64,000 bases of DNA from Lewinella sp. IMCC34183 (GTDB lineage Bacteria > Bacteroidota > Bacteroidia > Chitinophagales > Saprospiraceae). The translations under genes were made by a program, and so were the position numbers. Below, piece after piece: positions 1 to 9,373 of the stretch (its first letter is position 1; each line of letters starts with the position of its first letter). Below the pieces are notes generated by a model that was given only the letters and a program-made list of their open reading frames with translations, was not told the origin of the DNA and did no database searches. Location of the stretch: the NCBI RefSeq assembly GCF_003390915.1, contig NZ_QMEM01000009.1, forward strand, positions 1-64,000, in the 5' to 3' direction.

Positions 1-90
1 GTCGCTCCCATCCGAGCACGCCGTACAGACGTACAGCGTAGCTAACATGGGCTCGGTCGTATTCGTTAATCTACGGCGTTGAACCTCGCC

Positions 91-110
91 TGCCATTGAT
101 GTCAAAGATC
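91..110 (-). promoter_or_regulatory. rRNA operon leader, boxA-like antitermination motif
   Basis: Read leftward, this stretch gives GATCTTTGACATCAATGGCA. It closely matches the TTCTTTGACAT motif that sits in the leader of Bacteroidota rRNA operons a short way before 16S rRNA. It lies downstream of three tandem promoters pointing the same way. The 16S gene itself is not in the window and would begin left of base 1. The motif match is seen directly; the rRNA assignment is inferred from family knowledge. Confidence 0.6.
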
Positions 111-231
111 GTGTCGCCGGTGCAGGCCCTCCGCTGAGAACCCCAACTCCGCACCGCATCAGTCCCCATGGACCCGCGCCGCGAAACCGGCTTTTTATCG
201 TTTTTTGTTCGCCCCGTTTCCGAAGCGGCTG

Positions 232-262
232 CAAAAGTACAGCAAGTTTTTCGTCCGTGCAA
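232..262 (-). promoter_or_regulatory. rRNA operon promoter, leader-proximal (P1)
   Basis: On the minus strand there is a TTG (-33 element) at 260-262, a 20-base spacer and TACTTTTG (-7 element) at 232-239. This is the Bacteroidota primary-sigma pattern TTTG-N19-21-TAnnTTTG. The first transcribed bases are GC-rich and can fold (CCG...CGG). It is the nearest of three similar modules to the boxA-like motif at 91-110. Confidence 0.65.
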
Positions 263-336
263 GTCAGAAGGAAAGTTTTTTCATTTTTCCTCCCGAGCTA
301 AACCCGGGCAAAACCACCGCTCATTCGCGGGGGCCG

Positions 337-368
337 CAAAGGTAGGCAGACTTCTTTCACTTCTGCAA
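337..368 (-). promoter_or_regulatory. rRNA operon promoter, middle (P2)
   Basis: Minus strand: TTG at 366-368, a 21-base spacer and TACCTTTG at 337-344. A CCGC-GAATGA-GCGG hairpin follows at once in the presumed transcript. The architecture is the same as in the flanking modules at 232-262 and 494-525, so the three look like duplicated promoter units. Confidence 0.65.
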
Positions 369-493
369 GCATCTTGAAAGAAACTTTCAAAAGGCTTTTG
401 AAGCACTTTGGTCACCGTCCGAAGCTGCACGTAACCCCCTGGGGGATGTTGTGCGTGCCGGGCAAACCCGGCCTCCGCTCGTTTGCGGGGGCG

Positions 494-525
494 CAAAAGT
501 ACAACGCCTTCCACGACACCCGCAA
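494..525 (-). promoter_or_regulatory. rRNA operon promoter, distal (P3)
   Basis: Minus strand: TTG at 523-525, a 21-base spacer and TACTTTTG at 494-501, followed by a CCGC-AAACGA-GCGG hairpin like that of the middle module. Nothing recognisable was found between here and the crtY stop at 758. This 230-base stretch holds only a G-run near 624 and an A/T-run near 713. Confidence 0.6.
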
Positions 526-757
526 GCCTACAGATGATTTATTTTCAAATCCTTTCGAGGCGAAGGTTTCAGCGCGCTGTGGCCGTTGCCACATGCGCCA
601 GAACGCTACATACTGCCTGTTAAGGGGGGGCGCACCAATTCGACAAGGACTTGCCAGTGTTGGGGCGCAGGATTGTAAACGCACGGGCATAAGCATGGTT
701 GAACGGGGGACCAATTTTTTTTGATCTGCCCGTATGTGGCCAACACGCCCCGTCCGG

Positions 758-1891
758 CTACCGGAGGACCTCCCCCGTGAAGGTAGCTGCGAAGGTGACG
801 GTAGGTACGGTGGACATCAGCGCAAGTTCCTGCCATAACGAGCTTTCGCCATTTAGAAAGGCCAGCACCCGGTCCGCCGGGTTCTTGCGGAAGAGGTTCA
901 CGAATACCTGGTCTCCCGGCAGGGAGTTCTTCTCCAGAATCCTGAGCAGCGTGGCATCGTACAACAGATGACGGTTCGGCCACACCGGCTCTAGACCGAT
1001 CTGCGGGAAGCGCGCGGCCATGGCGGCCAACTGCCGCTGCAGTCCGTAGAACGTATAGCCCGTCGACGGCCGCGCCGCGCCACCGCCGAGACCTATATAT
1101 ATAAGGTTACCCTGCCGCTGCGGAAAGGGATAGGTGGTCATAGGGATATTTCCGGCTTCCGTTTGCTCTATGCGGTAGCCGCCCCCGGTCCAGTGCTCGC
1201 GGATGTAGGTTGTCAGCAAGTCATCGTACTGCTCCGTACGCAGGTGATCGTTACTGAAGATAGCGATCTCCACTACCGCCCGCCGGGCGGTGAAGGGCAG
1301 CACGTAGAAGAACCGGGTTTCCCCCAGTTGCGGCGTACGGAAGTCCATAAGCGTTGCCCGTTCCGGATCGAAGACGTCTTCCTCCGTTTCCACGTACCAC
1401 CCCCGGAAGTGCTGGTCCAGGTAGGGCTGCTTCACCTCGCGGTGATCAAGTGGATGCGGTAGGCTGCTGTACGCCACCCCGGACCGGTAGGCCTTTCCGG
1501 CTACCCGGAAGGTGACTTCCTTTCCATCGGTCTTCACGTCCGTTGCCAGTCCCGGCAGCCGCGTCAGCCCGTTGATGCCATCCACTACCCCATTCGCGTA
1601 TGCGTAGAATTCGGTACTGCGGATCAGCTTATACGTGTAGGGGGCGAGGTCGCAGGTGCAGTGGTCGTTCGTGTTGTGCAGGGTGACCTGGTTCCAGTGC
1701 TTGTAGACGATCTCTTCGAAGGGCCCTTCCCCCCGTTCCCAGAAGGACCAGGTGCGGTCGTGGCCGCTTTTCCGCTCGGGATCGACCAGCAATACCTGCT
1801 TTCCCGCCAGCTTACCTGCCGTCTGCAGGTGGTACAAAATACTCAGACCCGCCAGTCCACCGCCTAGTACGGCTACGTCGTAGGTCTTCAT
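758..1891 (-). CDS. crtY: Lycopene beta-cyclase
   Basis: Flavin-dependent cyclase that forms a beta-ionone ring on an end of lycopene or a related carotenoid. The 377-residue protein opens with a dinucleotide-binding motif, G10-G-G-L-A-G15 in DVAVLGGGLAGLSILYHL, followed by the acidic end of the second strand (VDPERKSGHDRTWSFW), typical of CrtY. The ATG at 1891 was chosen because it overlaps the stop of the upstream cruF gene as ATGA and the FAD motif then lies at the true N-terminus; an upstream extension would encode a low-complexity tail antisense to nothing useful. It is the last gene of the cruF-crtY pair. With CruF acting on the other end, the product should be a monocyclic carotenoid of the myxol/saproxanthin kind; that last step is inference. 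Confidence 0.88.
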   Translation of the reverse strand: MKTYDVAVLGGGLAGLSILYHLQTAGKLAGKQVLLVDPERKSGHDRTWSFWERGEGPFEEIVYKHWNQVTLHNTNDHCTCDLAPYTYKLIRSTEFYAYANGVVDGINGLTRLPGLATDVKTDGKEVTFRVAGKAYRSGVAYSSLPHPLDHREVKQPYLDQHFRGWYVETEEDVFDPERATLMDFRTPQLGETRFFYVLPFTARRAVVEIAIFSNDHLRTEQYDDLLTTYIREHWTGGGYRIEQTEAGNIPMTTYPFPQRQGNLIYIGLGGGAARPSTGYTFYGLQRQLAAMAARFPQIGLEPVWPNRHLLYDATLLRILEKNSLPGDQVFVNLFRKNPADRVLAFLNGESSLWQELALMSTVPTVTFAATFTGEVLR

Positions 1892-2682
1892 AGCGCAATA
1901 TTCAGGACCGCAAAGAAGAACAACTGCGCCAGCAGGTACACCAGCAACAACGGACTCCGGTACCGGATACCCAGCAGCTGCAGCGGCACGGAGATGACAA
2001 AGGCTACCAGGGCCCAGACCACGTAGTTCTGTAGCGGGATCTCTCCCCCGCCCCACTGCCAGTAGTCGAGGGTGATGGCAACCGGCTCAATGGCCACATC
2101 GTACAGCGCGATCAGCACGCTGGCCAGCGCAGCCACGGCCCATGGTCTGCGTCCTACCACACGTTCCGCCAGGTCGTTAGTCGCCAACGTGAGTACGCAC
2201 CAGTTGAGCGCAATGACGAAGGGGACGCCCAGCCATTGCCACCACATCGTGGGACCGTAGGCGTATTCGCCGAAGACAGCACCGGTTGCCACCCCCACCG
2301 CTTCGGCGGTAAAGGTGAAGCAGTAGGCCACCACCAGCCACCACCACAGGCGTGCGTCGTCGTTGCGGCGGTACAGGCTGTACAGCAATAGTCCGTTGAT
2401 GACCAACAATAGTCCGTCGGTGGTATAGCGGGTGACCGGCAGCACCGCCGGCAGAGTGTGGGCCAGGGCCCCGGAGGCGTAGGCAAAGAGCAAAAAGCCG
2501 GCCAGGTAGCGTTCCCACGAATTGGGTGCGGCGGAAGGATCGTCGATATCGGCCGATAGGGGCTGGGGCAAGGAGTCCGGTTTTGGATCAAGGTAAAGAC
2601 GCGAGAGCTGCCAAATGGTTTGCCGGGGGAGCTGCCGGTCGTGGCTATCTTGGGCCTTGCCAACTACAAAGTACTCCTTCAT
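1888..2682 (-). CDS. cruF: Carotenoid 1',2'-hydratase family membrane protein (CruF-like, DUF422)
   Basis: Member of the CruF / bisanhydrobacterioruberin hydratase family, which adds water to the psi end of acyclic or monocyclic carotenoids. About seven hydrophobic segments run from residue 65 to the end. Conserved-looking stretches include FGEYAYGPTMWWQWLGVPFVIALNW and ALYDVAIEPVAITLDYWQW; the latter carries the family's D-x-x-x-E-P motif. The start is uncertain. The only ATG before the first membrane segment is at 2682, and its bases overlap the ATG of the divergent amidohydrolase gene (shared CATG). A TTG closer to the membrane region is the alternative. The stop overlaps crtY by ATGA, so the two are co-translated. 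Confidence 0.8.
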   Translation of the reverse strand: MKEYFVVGKAQDSHDRQLPRQTIWQLSRLYLDPKPDSLPQPLSADIDDPSAAPNSWERYLAGFLLFAYASGALAHTLPAVLPVTRYTTDGLLLVINGLLLYSLYRRNDDARLWWWLVVAYCFTFTAEAVGVATGAVFGEYAYGPTMWWQWLGVPFVIALNWCVLTLATNDLAERVVGRRPWAVAALASVLIALYDVAIEPVAITLDYWQWGGGEIPLQNYVVWALVAFVISVPLQLLGIRYRSPLLLVYLLAQLFFFAVLNIAL

Positions 2683-3652
2683 GCGCAACCTTTTGAGTTT
2701 CCTGCTGGTCGCAATCTGCTTCCTGACCGCCGAAGCCCAGTCCGACTCCTCGTCCGCCGTACGGCCCCCGATCATCGACATCCACGTACACACCATTCCG
2801 GTCAACCCGGCCTTCTCGGCCCCGCTCTGTCCCTGGTTCCTGAGCGATATGCCCGGTGCCGACCCCAACGATCAGGCCCCGCCCTTCATGAACGCCGACT
2901 GCGTGGATCCCCTGCCCGCCGCCGCCAACGATGCCGAGCTGCAACAGGCTATCCTGGACCGCATCGAAAACATGAACCTGACCCTGGTCGCCTTCGGGGA
3001 TTCCCGCATTCTCCACAACTGGGTCGATGCCGCCCCCGCCGGCCGCATCCTGCCGGGTATCGGGATCGACACCCGTATGCCGGTAGCGGACTTCCGAGAT
3101 TCCCTCCGCAGCGGCTTCTACAAGGTAGTGGCCGAGGTGGCTCCGCAATACCAGGGGCTCTCTCCGAGCGATACAATCTTTACGCCCTACTTCTCCGTGG
3201 CTGAGGAGTTCAACATTCCGGTGGGTATCCATATGGGCACCGGCGGCAACGGGATGGCCAACCTTACCTCACCCAACTTCCGGGCCTCCCTCGGCAACCC
3301 CTTCCTGCTGGAGGACATGCTGGCTCGCCACCCGAAGCTTAAAATTTGGGTCATGCACGCCGGCTACCCCATGGTCGATGAGCTGATCGCGCTTATGGGT
3401 GCCAACGCCTACGTGTACCTGGACATCTCCGGCTTTATCTGGAGCTACCCGCTGGACGAGGTACACCACGTGATCCAGCAACTGGTGCGGGCCGGCTTCG
3501 GCAAGCGGATCATGTACGGTACCGATTTCCTCTTCTGGCCACGGATGATCGAGACCTCCATCGGCGTGGTACAGAACGCGCGGTACCTGTCTAAAGACCA
3601 GAAGCGCGACATCCTCTACAACAACGCGGCCCGCTTCTTCCGATTGGACTAG
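2681..3652 (+). CDS. Secreted amidohydrolase family 2 protein
   Basis: Metal-dependent hydrolase of the amidohydrolase-2 (TIM-barrel) family, 323 residues. An N-terminal signal peptide (MRNLLSFLLVAICFLTAEA, cut near residue 19) sends it to the periplasm. Metal ligands are visible: D33-I-H35-V-H37 on strand 1, His in VGIHMGTGG, His in VMHAGYPMVDEL and Asp in YGTDFLFWP. Substrate is unknown; relatives include decarboxylases and lactonases. It runs opposite to the flanking carotenoid genes, and its ATG overlaps the presumed cruF ATG. A TATCTTGG element at about 2646-2653 is a weak candidate promoter. Nothing ties it to carotenoid synthesis except position. Confidence 0.85.
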   Translation: MRNLLSFLLVAICFLTAEAQSDSSSAVRPPIIDIHVHTIPVNPAFSAPLCPWFLSDMPGADPNDQAPPFMNADCVDPLPAAANDAELQQAILDRIENMNLTLVAFGDSRILHNWVDAAPAGRILPGIGIDTRMPVADFRDSLRSGFYKVVAEVAPQYQGLSPSDTIFTPYFSVAEEFNIPVGIHMGTGGNGMANLTSPNFRASLGNPFLLEDMLARHPKLKIWVMHAGYPMVDELIALMGANAYVYLDISGFIWSYPLDEVHHVIQQLVRAGFGKRIMYGTDFLFWPRMIETSIGVVQNARYLSKDQKRDILYNNAARFFRLD

Positions 3653-3673
3653 GCCGGCACCATACAGCATCAC

Positions 3674-4165
3674 CTACTCCACAACTACGTCCAGCCCGAA
3701 CCGGTCCCGTACTTCGGAGAGGATGCGCTTGCGGTTGGTATATATCAGGTAGCTCCCTAGACCGTAGGGTAGAACCCAGAACAGCACCATGCGCAACCAG
3801 GAAGGCCAGTCGGGAAACACGCCGAACAGGTGCGAGCCCCCGGCCATCACCAGGCCAACGTAGCTGAAGCACATCCACATATAGTGGTGGGCGAGCCACT
3901 TCCTGCGGTGGCGCAGGAAAAGCGCATAGACCATTCCCATGGACATCGTGACGAGAGAAACCAGGGCCATAATGTGAAACACCCCGAAGCCTCCGAAGAA
4001 GTCGTAAATGAACATTGAGGTAATAATCAGGATGAGCATGCTCAACACGTAGATCTTGCCCACCCGCACGTGCGACCTTGTCCCCTTTGCGTTCAGGAAA
4101 ACGTAGCCGCCGGTTAGCAGAGCGGTGAGTGAGAAGGTCGTGTGGATCAGCGTGACAACGGTCAT
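3674..4165 (-). CDS. DUF2306 family membrane protein
   Basis: Small integral membrane protein of 163 residues with four hydrophobic segments at about 5-25, 40-58, 65-85 and 98-150. The H-x(n)-R-K-W-x-x-H-H-Y pattern (RHRRKWLAHHYMWMCFSYVGL) is the hallmark of DUF2306 predicted membrane proteins. No biochemical role is established for the family. It lies 117 bases downstream of crtB on the same strand and converges with the amidohydrolase gene, whose stop is 21 bases away. It could be transcribed with crtI-crtB, but whether it works with carotenoids is unknown. Confidence 0.7.
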   Translation of the reverse strand: MTVVTLIHTTFSLTALLTGGYVFLNAKGTRSHVRVGKIYVLSMLILIITSMFIYDFFGGFGVFHIMALVSLVTMSMGMVYALFLRHRRKWLAHHYMWMCFSYVGLVMAGGSHLFGVFPDWPSWLRMVLFWVLPYGLGSYLIYTNRKRILSEVRDRFGLDVVVE

Positions 4166-4282
4166 GACCTAATTTAACGGGCACCGGGCGTCCGGTAAAG
4201 GCTAACCGGCGATTAACCGACGGAGGATGCAAATTTTTGGATGAACCTGGCACCTGAGTCCCCGCCGCTTTTAGCAATCCGC

Positions 4283-5119
4283 CTATAGGAGATTGAAGCG
4301 GTGCTTGACGGCGGAGCTGGCCAGCAGGTAGACCTTTCGATGGTCGGCTACCCGGATGCGCCGCTCGGTCACGTGGCGGGCCGGGGCATTGCGGATCTTC
4401 TGGAAGAGCTTCGTGTAGTACACGTAGGCGAGGTAGACCCCGAAGCGGGCACTCGGCGGCAACTGTACGATACCGGTATAGGCGTGGTCGAAGTCAGCCT
4501 TGATATCGGCCTCGATGGTCGATTTGACGTCGTTGTCAAAGCGATCGTAGTCTACGCCGGGAAAGTACACGCGGCCGCGGTCGTGGTAGTCGGAGCGGAT
4601 GTCCCGCAGGAAATTGATCTTCTGAAAGGCGGCCCCCAGGGAGCAGGCGGAGGCCTTCAGGCGCTCATACTCTTCGATGTCGCCATCCACGAAGACGCGC
4701 AGGCACATCAGTCCCACCACCTCGGCCGATCCGTAGATGTACTCCTTGTACAGGGAGGGGTCGTAGCGGGTGTTGTCGAGGTCCATCTCCATGCTGTCGA
4801 GGAACGGGTCGATGAGGTCGCGCCCGATGCCGTAGCGGTGGGCCACCTCCTGGAAGGCTTGCAAGATGGGGTTGAGGCTGATGCCGTGCTCCAGGGCGTG
4901 GTAAGTATCCTCCCGAAACCGCTGGAACAACTCCTGTTTGTCCTTGTGGTGGAAGGTGTCGACAATCTCGTCGGCGAAGCGCACGAAGCCGTAGATACCG
5001 TAGATGGGCGCCCGCAGGGGCTTGTCGAACACGCGAATACCCATGCTAAAGCTGGTGCTGTAGCGGCGGGTGACCAGGGAGGCGCACTCCCGGCAGACTT
5101 GTTGGTAGAGTTTAAGCAT
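4283..5119 (-). CDS. crtB: Phytoene synthase
   Basis: Condenses two geranylgeranyl diphosphates to phytoene, the first committed carotenoid step. The 278-residue protein has the squalene/phytoene synthase signatures: the first Asp-rich motif in VRFADEIVDTF, a YIYGSAEVVGLM segment, and the second Asp-rich motif in QKINFLRDIRSDYHDRGRVYFP. The ATG at 5119 overlaps the 3' end of crtI by 8 bases, giving MLKLYQQVCRECASLV, the usual N-terminus; an ATG 27 bases upstream lies inside crtI. crtI and crtB therefore form a translationally coupled pair. Confidence 0.93.
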   Translation of the reverse strand: MLKLYQQVCRECASLVTRRYSTSFSMGIRVFDKPLRAPIYGIYGFVRFADEIVDTFHHKDKQELFQRFREDTYHALEHGISLNPILQAFQEVAHRYGIGRDLIDPFLDSMEMDLDNTRYDPSLYKEYIYGSAEVVGLMCLRVFVDGDIEEYERLKASACSLGAAFQKINFLRDIRSDYHDRGRVYFPGVDYDRFDNDVKSTIEADIKADFDHAYTGIVQLPPSARFGVYLAYVYYTKLFQKIRNAPARHVTERRIRVADHRKVYLLASSAVKHRFNLL

Positions 5120-6596
5120 GCGCGGGGATAGCCTTGAGGATGTCACGGGCGGCTACTTCACCCGAAATGATACTGGGGGGCATACCGGGACCGGGCGTGG
5201 TCAGCTGGCCGGCGTACCAGAGGTTACTTAGTTTTTTGCTGCGGAGCTTGGGTTTGAGGAAGGCCGTCTGCCGCAGGGTATTGGCCAGACCGTAGGCGTT
5301 ACCGCGGTAGGCATTGTAGTCCTCGCGGAAATCGCGGTGGGCGTAGCCGCGGCGGTAGACGACGTGGGGCCGGATGTCGAAGCCGATCCGCTGGGCGAGC
5401 CGGTCGCACATCAGGTTCCAGTAGTGGTCGCGCTTATCGTCGGCTTCGCTAAGGTCGGGGGCCAGGGGCAGGAGGAAGAACATATTCTCACAACCCGCCG
5501 GAGCGACGCCCGGATCGGTAACCGACGGCGCGCAGACATAAAAGAGCGGATCCGCGGGCCACTGGGGGTCCTCGTAAATCTCGCGGGCGTGACGGTTGAA
5601 GTCGGCATCGAAGAACAGCGTATGGTGGTGCAGCCCCGGCACCTTCCGGTCGAGCCCGACGTAAAAAAGCAAGCTCGAGGGAGCCATCGTGCGGCTGCTC
5701 CAGTACGCCTCGTCGTACACCCGGTCGGCCGGATCGAGTACTTCCTGCTCGAAGTGGTGATAATCGGCAGCGTTGACCAGTATGTCCGTGGGATAGACCG
5801 TACCGTCGGCGGTAGTGACCGTCCGTACCTCTCCCCCGGCGGTCTGTACGCTGGCTACGGCCTGCCCGGTGACGATCTTCGCGCCCTGCTCCCGCGCCAC
5901 GGCAGCCATACCCTCGACGATGCGGTGCATGCCACCGAGGGGGTACCAGGTGCCGAGTTCCAGGTCTGCGTAGTTCATAAGGCTGTAGAGCGCCGGGGTG
6001 TTAGCGGGAGTAGCGCCCAGGAAAAGTACGGGAAACTCCAGTAACTGAATCAGTTGCGGGTGGGAGAAGAGCCGGCGTACGTAGGTGGCCATGTCGGTCA
6101 GCATCTGCAGCCGGAAAACGGACTTCAGCACTCGCGTGTCCGCGAAATCCATGACGCTGTGCCCGGGCTTCTGTACGAACTCGTTGATCCCGACGCGGTA
6201 CTTGTATTCGGCCTCCTTGAGGAACTTGCGCAGGTTGTCCGAACTGCCCGGTTCCAGGCGCTCGAAGAGGGCAAACAGTTCCGAGGTAGTGGCGGGTACC
6301 TCCACGCGGTCCTCCGCCCCGAAGACCACTTCGTAACTGGGGTCCAGCCGCACAAGCTCGTAGTAGTCGGCGGCGCTGTGGCCGAAGGCGCGGAAGAAAT
6401 CCTCGAATACCTCCGGCATCCAGTACCAGCTGGGCCCCATGTCGAAGGTGAATCCTTCGGCGGTAAATTGACGGGCGCGGCCGCCGATACCTTCGTTCTT
6501 TTCCAGGACGGTCACGGAATAACCCGCCCGCCCCAGGTAGGCGGCGGCGGACAATCCGGCAAAACCGGCGCCGATAATGGTAGCATGAAGACTCAA
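5112..6596 (-). CDS. crtI: Phytoene desaturase (CrtI type)
   Basis: FAD-dependent desaturase converting phytoene to lycopene. The 494-residue length is normal for CrtI. The N-terminus has the FAD-binding motif IIGAGFAGLSAAAYLGRAGY, followed by VLEKNEGIGGRARQF and the FDMGPSWYWMPEVFEDFF block. The C-terminus has the carotenoid-desaturase signature around LWYAGQLTTPGPGMPPSIISG. The start is a TTG at 6596; upstream in the same frame the first stop comes after eight codons with no ATG or GTG, so the TTG is the best start. Its stop lies 8 bases inside crtB. The substrate range (three or four desaturations) cannot be read from the sequence. Confidence 0.93.
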   Translation of the reverse strand: MSLHATIIGAGFAGLSAAAYLGRAGYSVTVLEKNEGIGGRARQFTAEGFTFDMGPSWYWMPEVFEDFFRAFGHSAADYYELVRLDPSYEVVFGAEDRVEVPATTSELFALFERLEPGSSDNLRKFLKEAEYKYRVGINEFVQKPGHSVMDFADTRVLKSVFRLQMLTDMATYVRRLFSHPQLIQLLEFPVLFLGATPANTPALYSLMNYADLELGTWYPLGGMHRIVEGMAAVAREQGAKIVTGQAVASVQTAGGEVRTVTTADGTVYPTDILVNAADYHHFEQEVLDPADRVYDEAYWSSRTMAPSSLLFYVGLDRKVPGLHHHTLFFDADFNRHAREIYEDPQWPADPLFYVCAPSVTDPGVAPAGCENMFFLLPLAPDLSEADDKRDHYWNLMCDRLAQRIGFDIRPHVVYRRGYAHRDFREDYNAYRGNAYGLANTLRQTAFLKPKLRSKKLSNLWYAGQLTTPGPGMPPSIISGEVAARDILKAIPAHA

Positions 6597-6644
6597 GCAG
6601 GCTGGGGATGGTGTATCGCCCTAACACCAATTCCCCGGATGGGT

Positions 6645-7193
6645 TTATCGGTTGTACGCACTCATGGTATTCGCCAGTCCGTGGGCGCAGAAGCTCAGGC
6701 TGGCCTCGGCGGCGTCCTCGATGACCTTGGGCAGGTCGATGCGCTCGTCCGGGGTCCATTCGCTGAGGACGTAATCGGCCTGTTGCCCGGGGTGAAAATC
6801 CTTGCCGATGCCGATGCGCAGGCGGGCGTAATTGTTGCCGCCGGTGAGGCGGTCGATGTCCTTAAGGCCGTTGTGGCCGGCGTCGCTGCCCTTGCCCCGC
6901 AGGCGCAGGCGCCCGAAGTCGAGGTGGAGGTCGTCCATGACCACCAGCAACCGCTCCTTGGGGATTTTCTCGGCCTGCAGCCAGTAGCGTACGGCCTTGC
7001 CACTGAGGTTCATATAGGTGTTGGGCTTGAGCAGCACGATCTGCTTGCCGCGGTGGGTGATGCGCGCAAGGTCGCCGTGGGTATCCGGCTTCCAGTCGTT
7101 GGTAATGTCTTCCAGAACCCGGAAGCCGATGTTGTGGCGGGTGTCTTCGTACTTGGGGCCGGGGTTGCCGAGGCCTACGATGAGGAACTTCAT
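6645..7193 (-). CDS. pth: Peptidyl-tRNA hydrolase
   Basis: Cleaves peptidyl-tRNA released during translation, recycling tRNA. The 182-residue protein begins KFLIVGLGNPGPKYEDTRHNIGF, with the catalytic His in TRHNIGF and the Asn in LGNPG. LKPNTYMNLSGKAV and VVMDDLHLDFGRLRLRGKGSDAGHNGL are the other family blocks. A near-consensus -7 element, TACCTTTG, ends only four bases before the ATG, so the transcript should have almost no leader. It is divergent from tgt, with 113 bases between the start codons. Confidence 0.95.
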   Translation of the reverse strand: MKFLIVGLGNPGPKYEDTRHNIGFRVLEDITNDWKPDTHGDLARITHRGKQIVLLKPNTYMNLSGKAVRYWLQAEKIPKERLLVVMDDLHLDFGRLRLRGKGSDAGHNGLKDIDRLTGGNNYARLRIGIGKDFHPGQQADYVLSEWTPDERIDLPKVIEDAAEASLSFCAHGLANTMSAYNR

Positions 7194-7197
7194 GGGA

Positions 7198-7205
7198 CAA
7201 AGGTA
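7198..7205 (-). promoter_or_regulatory. pth promoter, -7 element
   Basis: Minus-strand TACCTTTG exactly fits TAnnTTTG. The pth ATG begins four bases downstream. With the usual start about 5-7 bases after this element, transcription would begin at or right before the start codon. Confidence 0.55.
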
Positions 7206-7292
7206 ATGGGTGGAGGGTCTCCAGGCCCGACTACGTGGAGTAGCAAGACATCGCGCCTGGAGGCGCTCAACCCGGGCTTCCCGGCGCCGCAG

Positions 7293-7300
7293 TACCTTCG
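7293..7300 (+). promoter_or_regulatory. tgt promoter, -7 element
   Basis: TACCTTCG differs by one base from TAnnTTTG and lies six bases before the tgt ATG at 7307. As with pth on the other strand, this predicts a leaderless or nearly leaderless mRNA. Confidence 0.45.
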
Positions 7301-7306
7301 CGGCCG

Positions 7307-8440
<1,134 letters not shown>

Positions 8441-8449
8441 CCCCCTAAC

Positions 8450-8603
8450 AGGGCCGAAGGCCCGTCTACCAGCGGGGAGCAAAGCGACCCGCGTCTACCA
8501 GGGCCGAAGGCCCGTCTACCAGCGGGGAGCAAAGCGACCCGCGTCTACCAAGCCCGCCAGGACCGTCTACCAGCAAGGGAGCGCCAGCGACCTTGCGTCT
8601 ATT
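8450..8603. repeat. Tandem hairpin repeat, two 50-bp units plus one diverged unit
   Basis: Two identical 50-base units lie at 8450-8499 and 8500-8549, followed by a diverged third at 8550-8603. Each of the first two has two hairpins. One is GGGCC-GAA-GGCCC (8451-8463). The other is a GCGGG/CCCGC stem capped by GAGCAAAGCGA (8472-8492, 8522-8542). In the third unit the second hairpin has a GCAAGG/CCTTGC stem and a GAGCGCCAGCGA cap (8573-8596), so both stem strands changed together. The units are joined by CGTCTACC. They lie between tgt and pyrH, both on the plus strand. A single relative lies at 52712-52732. Confidence 0.8.
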
Positions 8604-8606
8604 AAC

Positions 8607-8614
8607 TACCTTTA
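8607..8614 (+). promoter_or_regulatory. pyrH promoter, -7 element
   Basis: TACCTTTA matches TAnnTTTG in seven of eight positions and lies 12 bases before the pyrH ATG at 8627. It follows directly after the hairpin repeat array. Confidence 0.45.
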
Positions 8615-8626
8615 CGCAAACCCCAA

Positions 8627-9373
<747 letters not shown>

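Noticed and set aside
168..724. Short open frames in the first 750 bases
   Set aside because: They run across the rRNA promoter modules and leader, have no recognisable protein features, and read opposite to the promoters.
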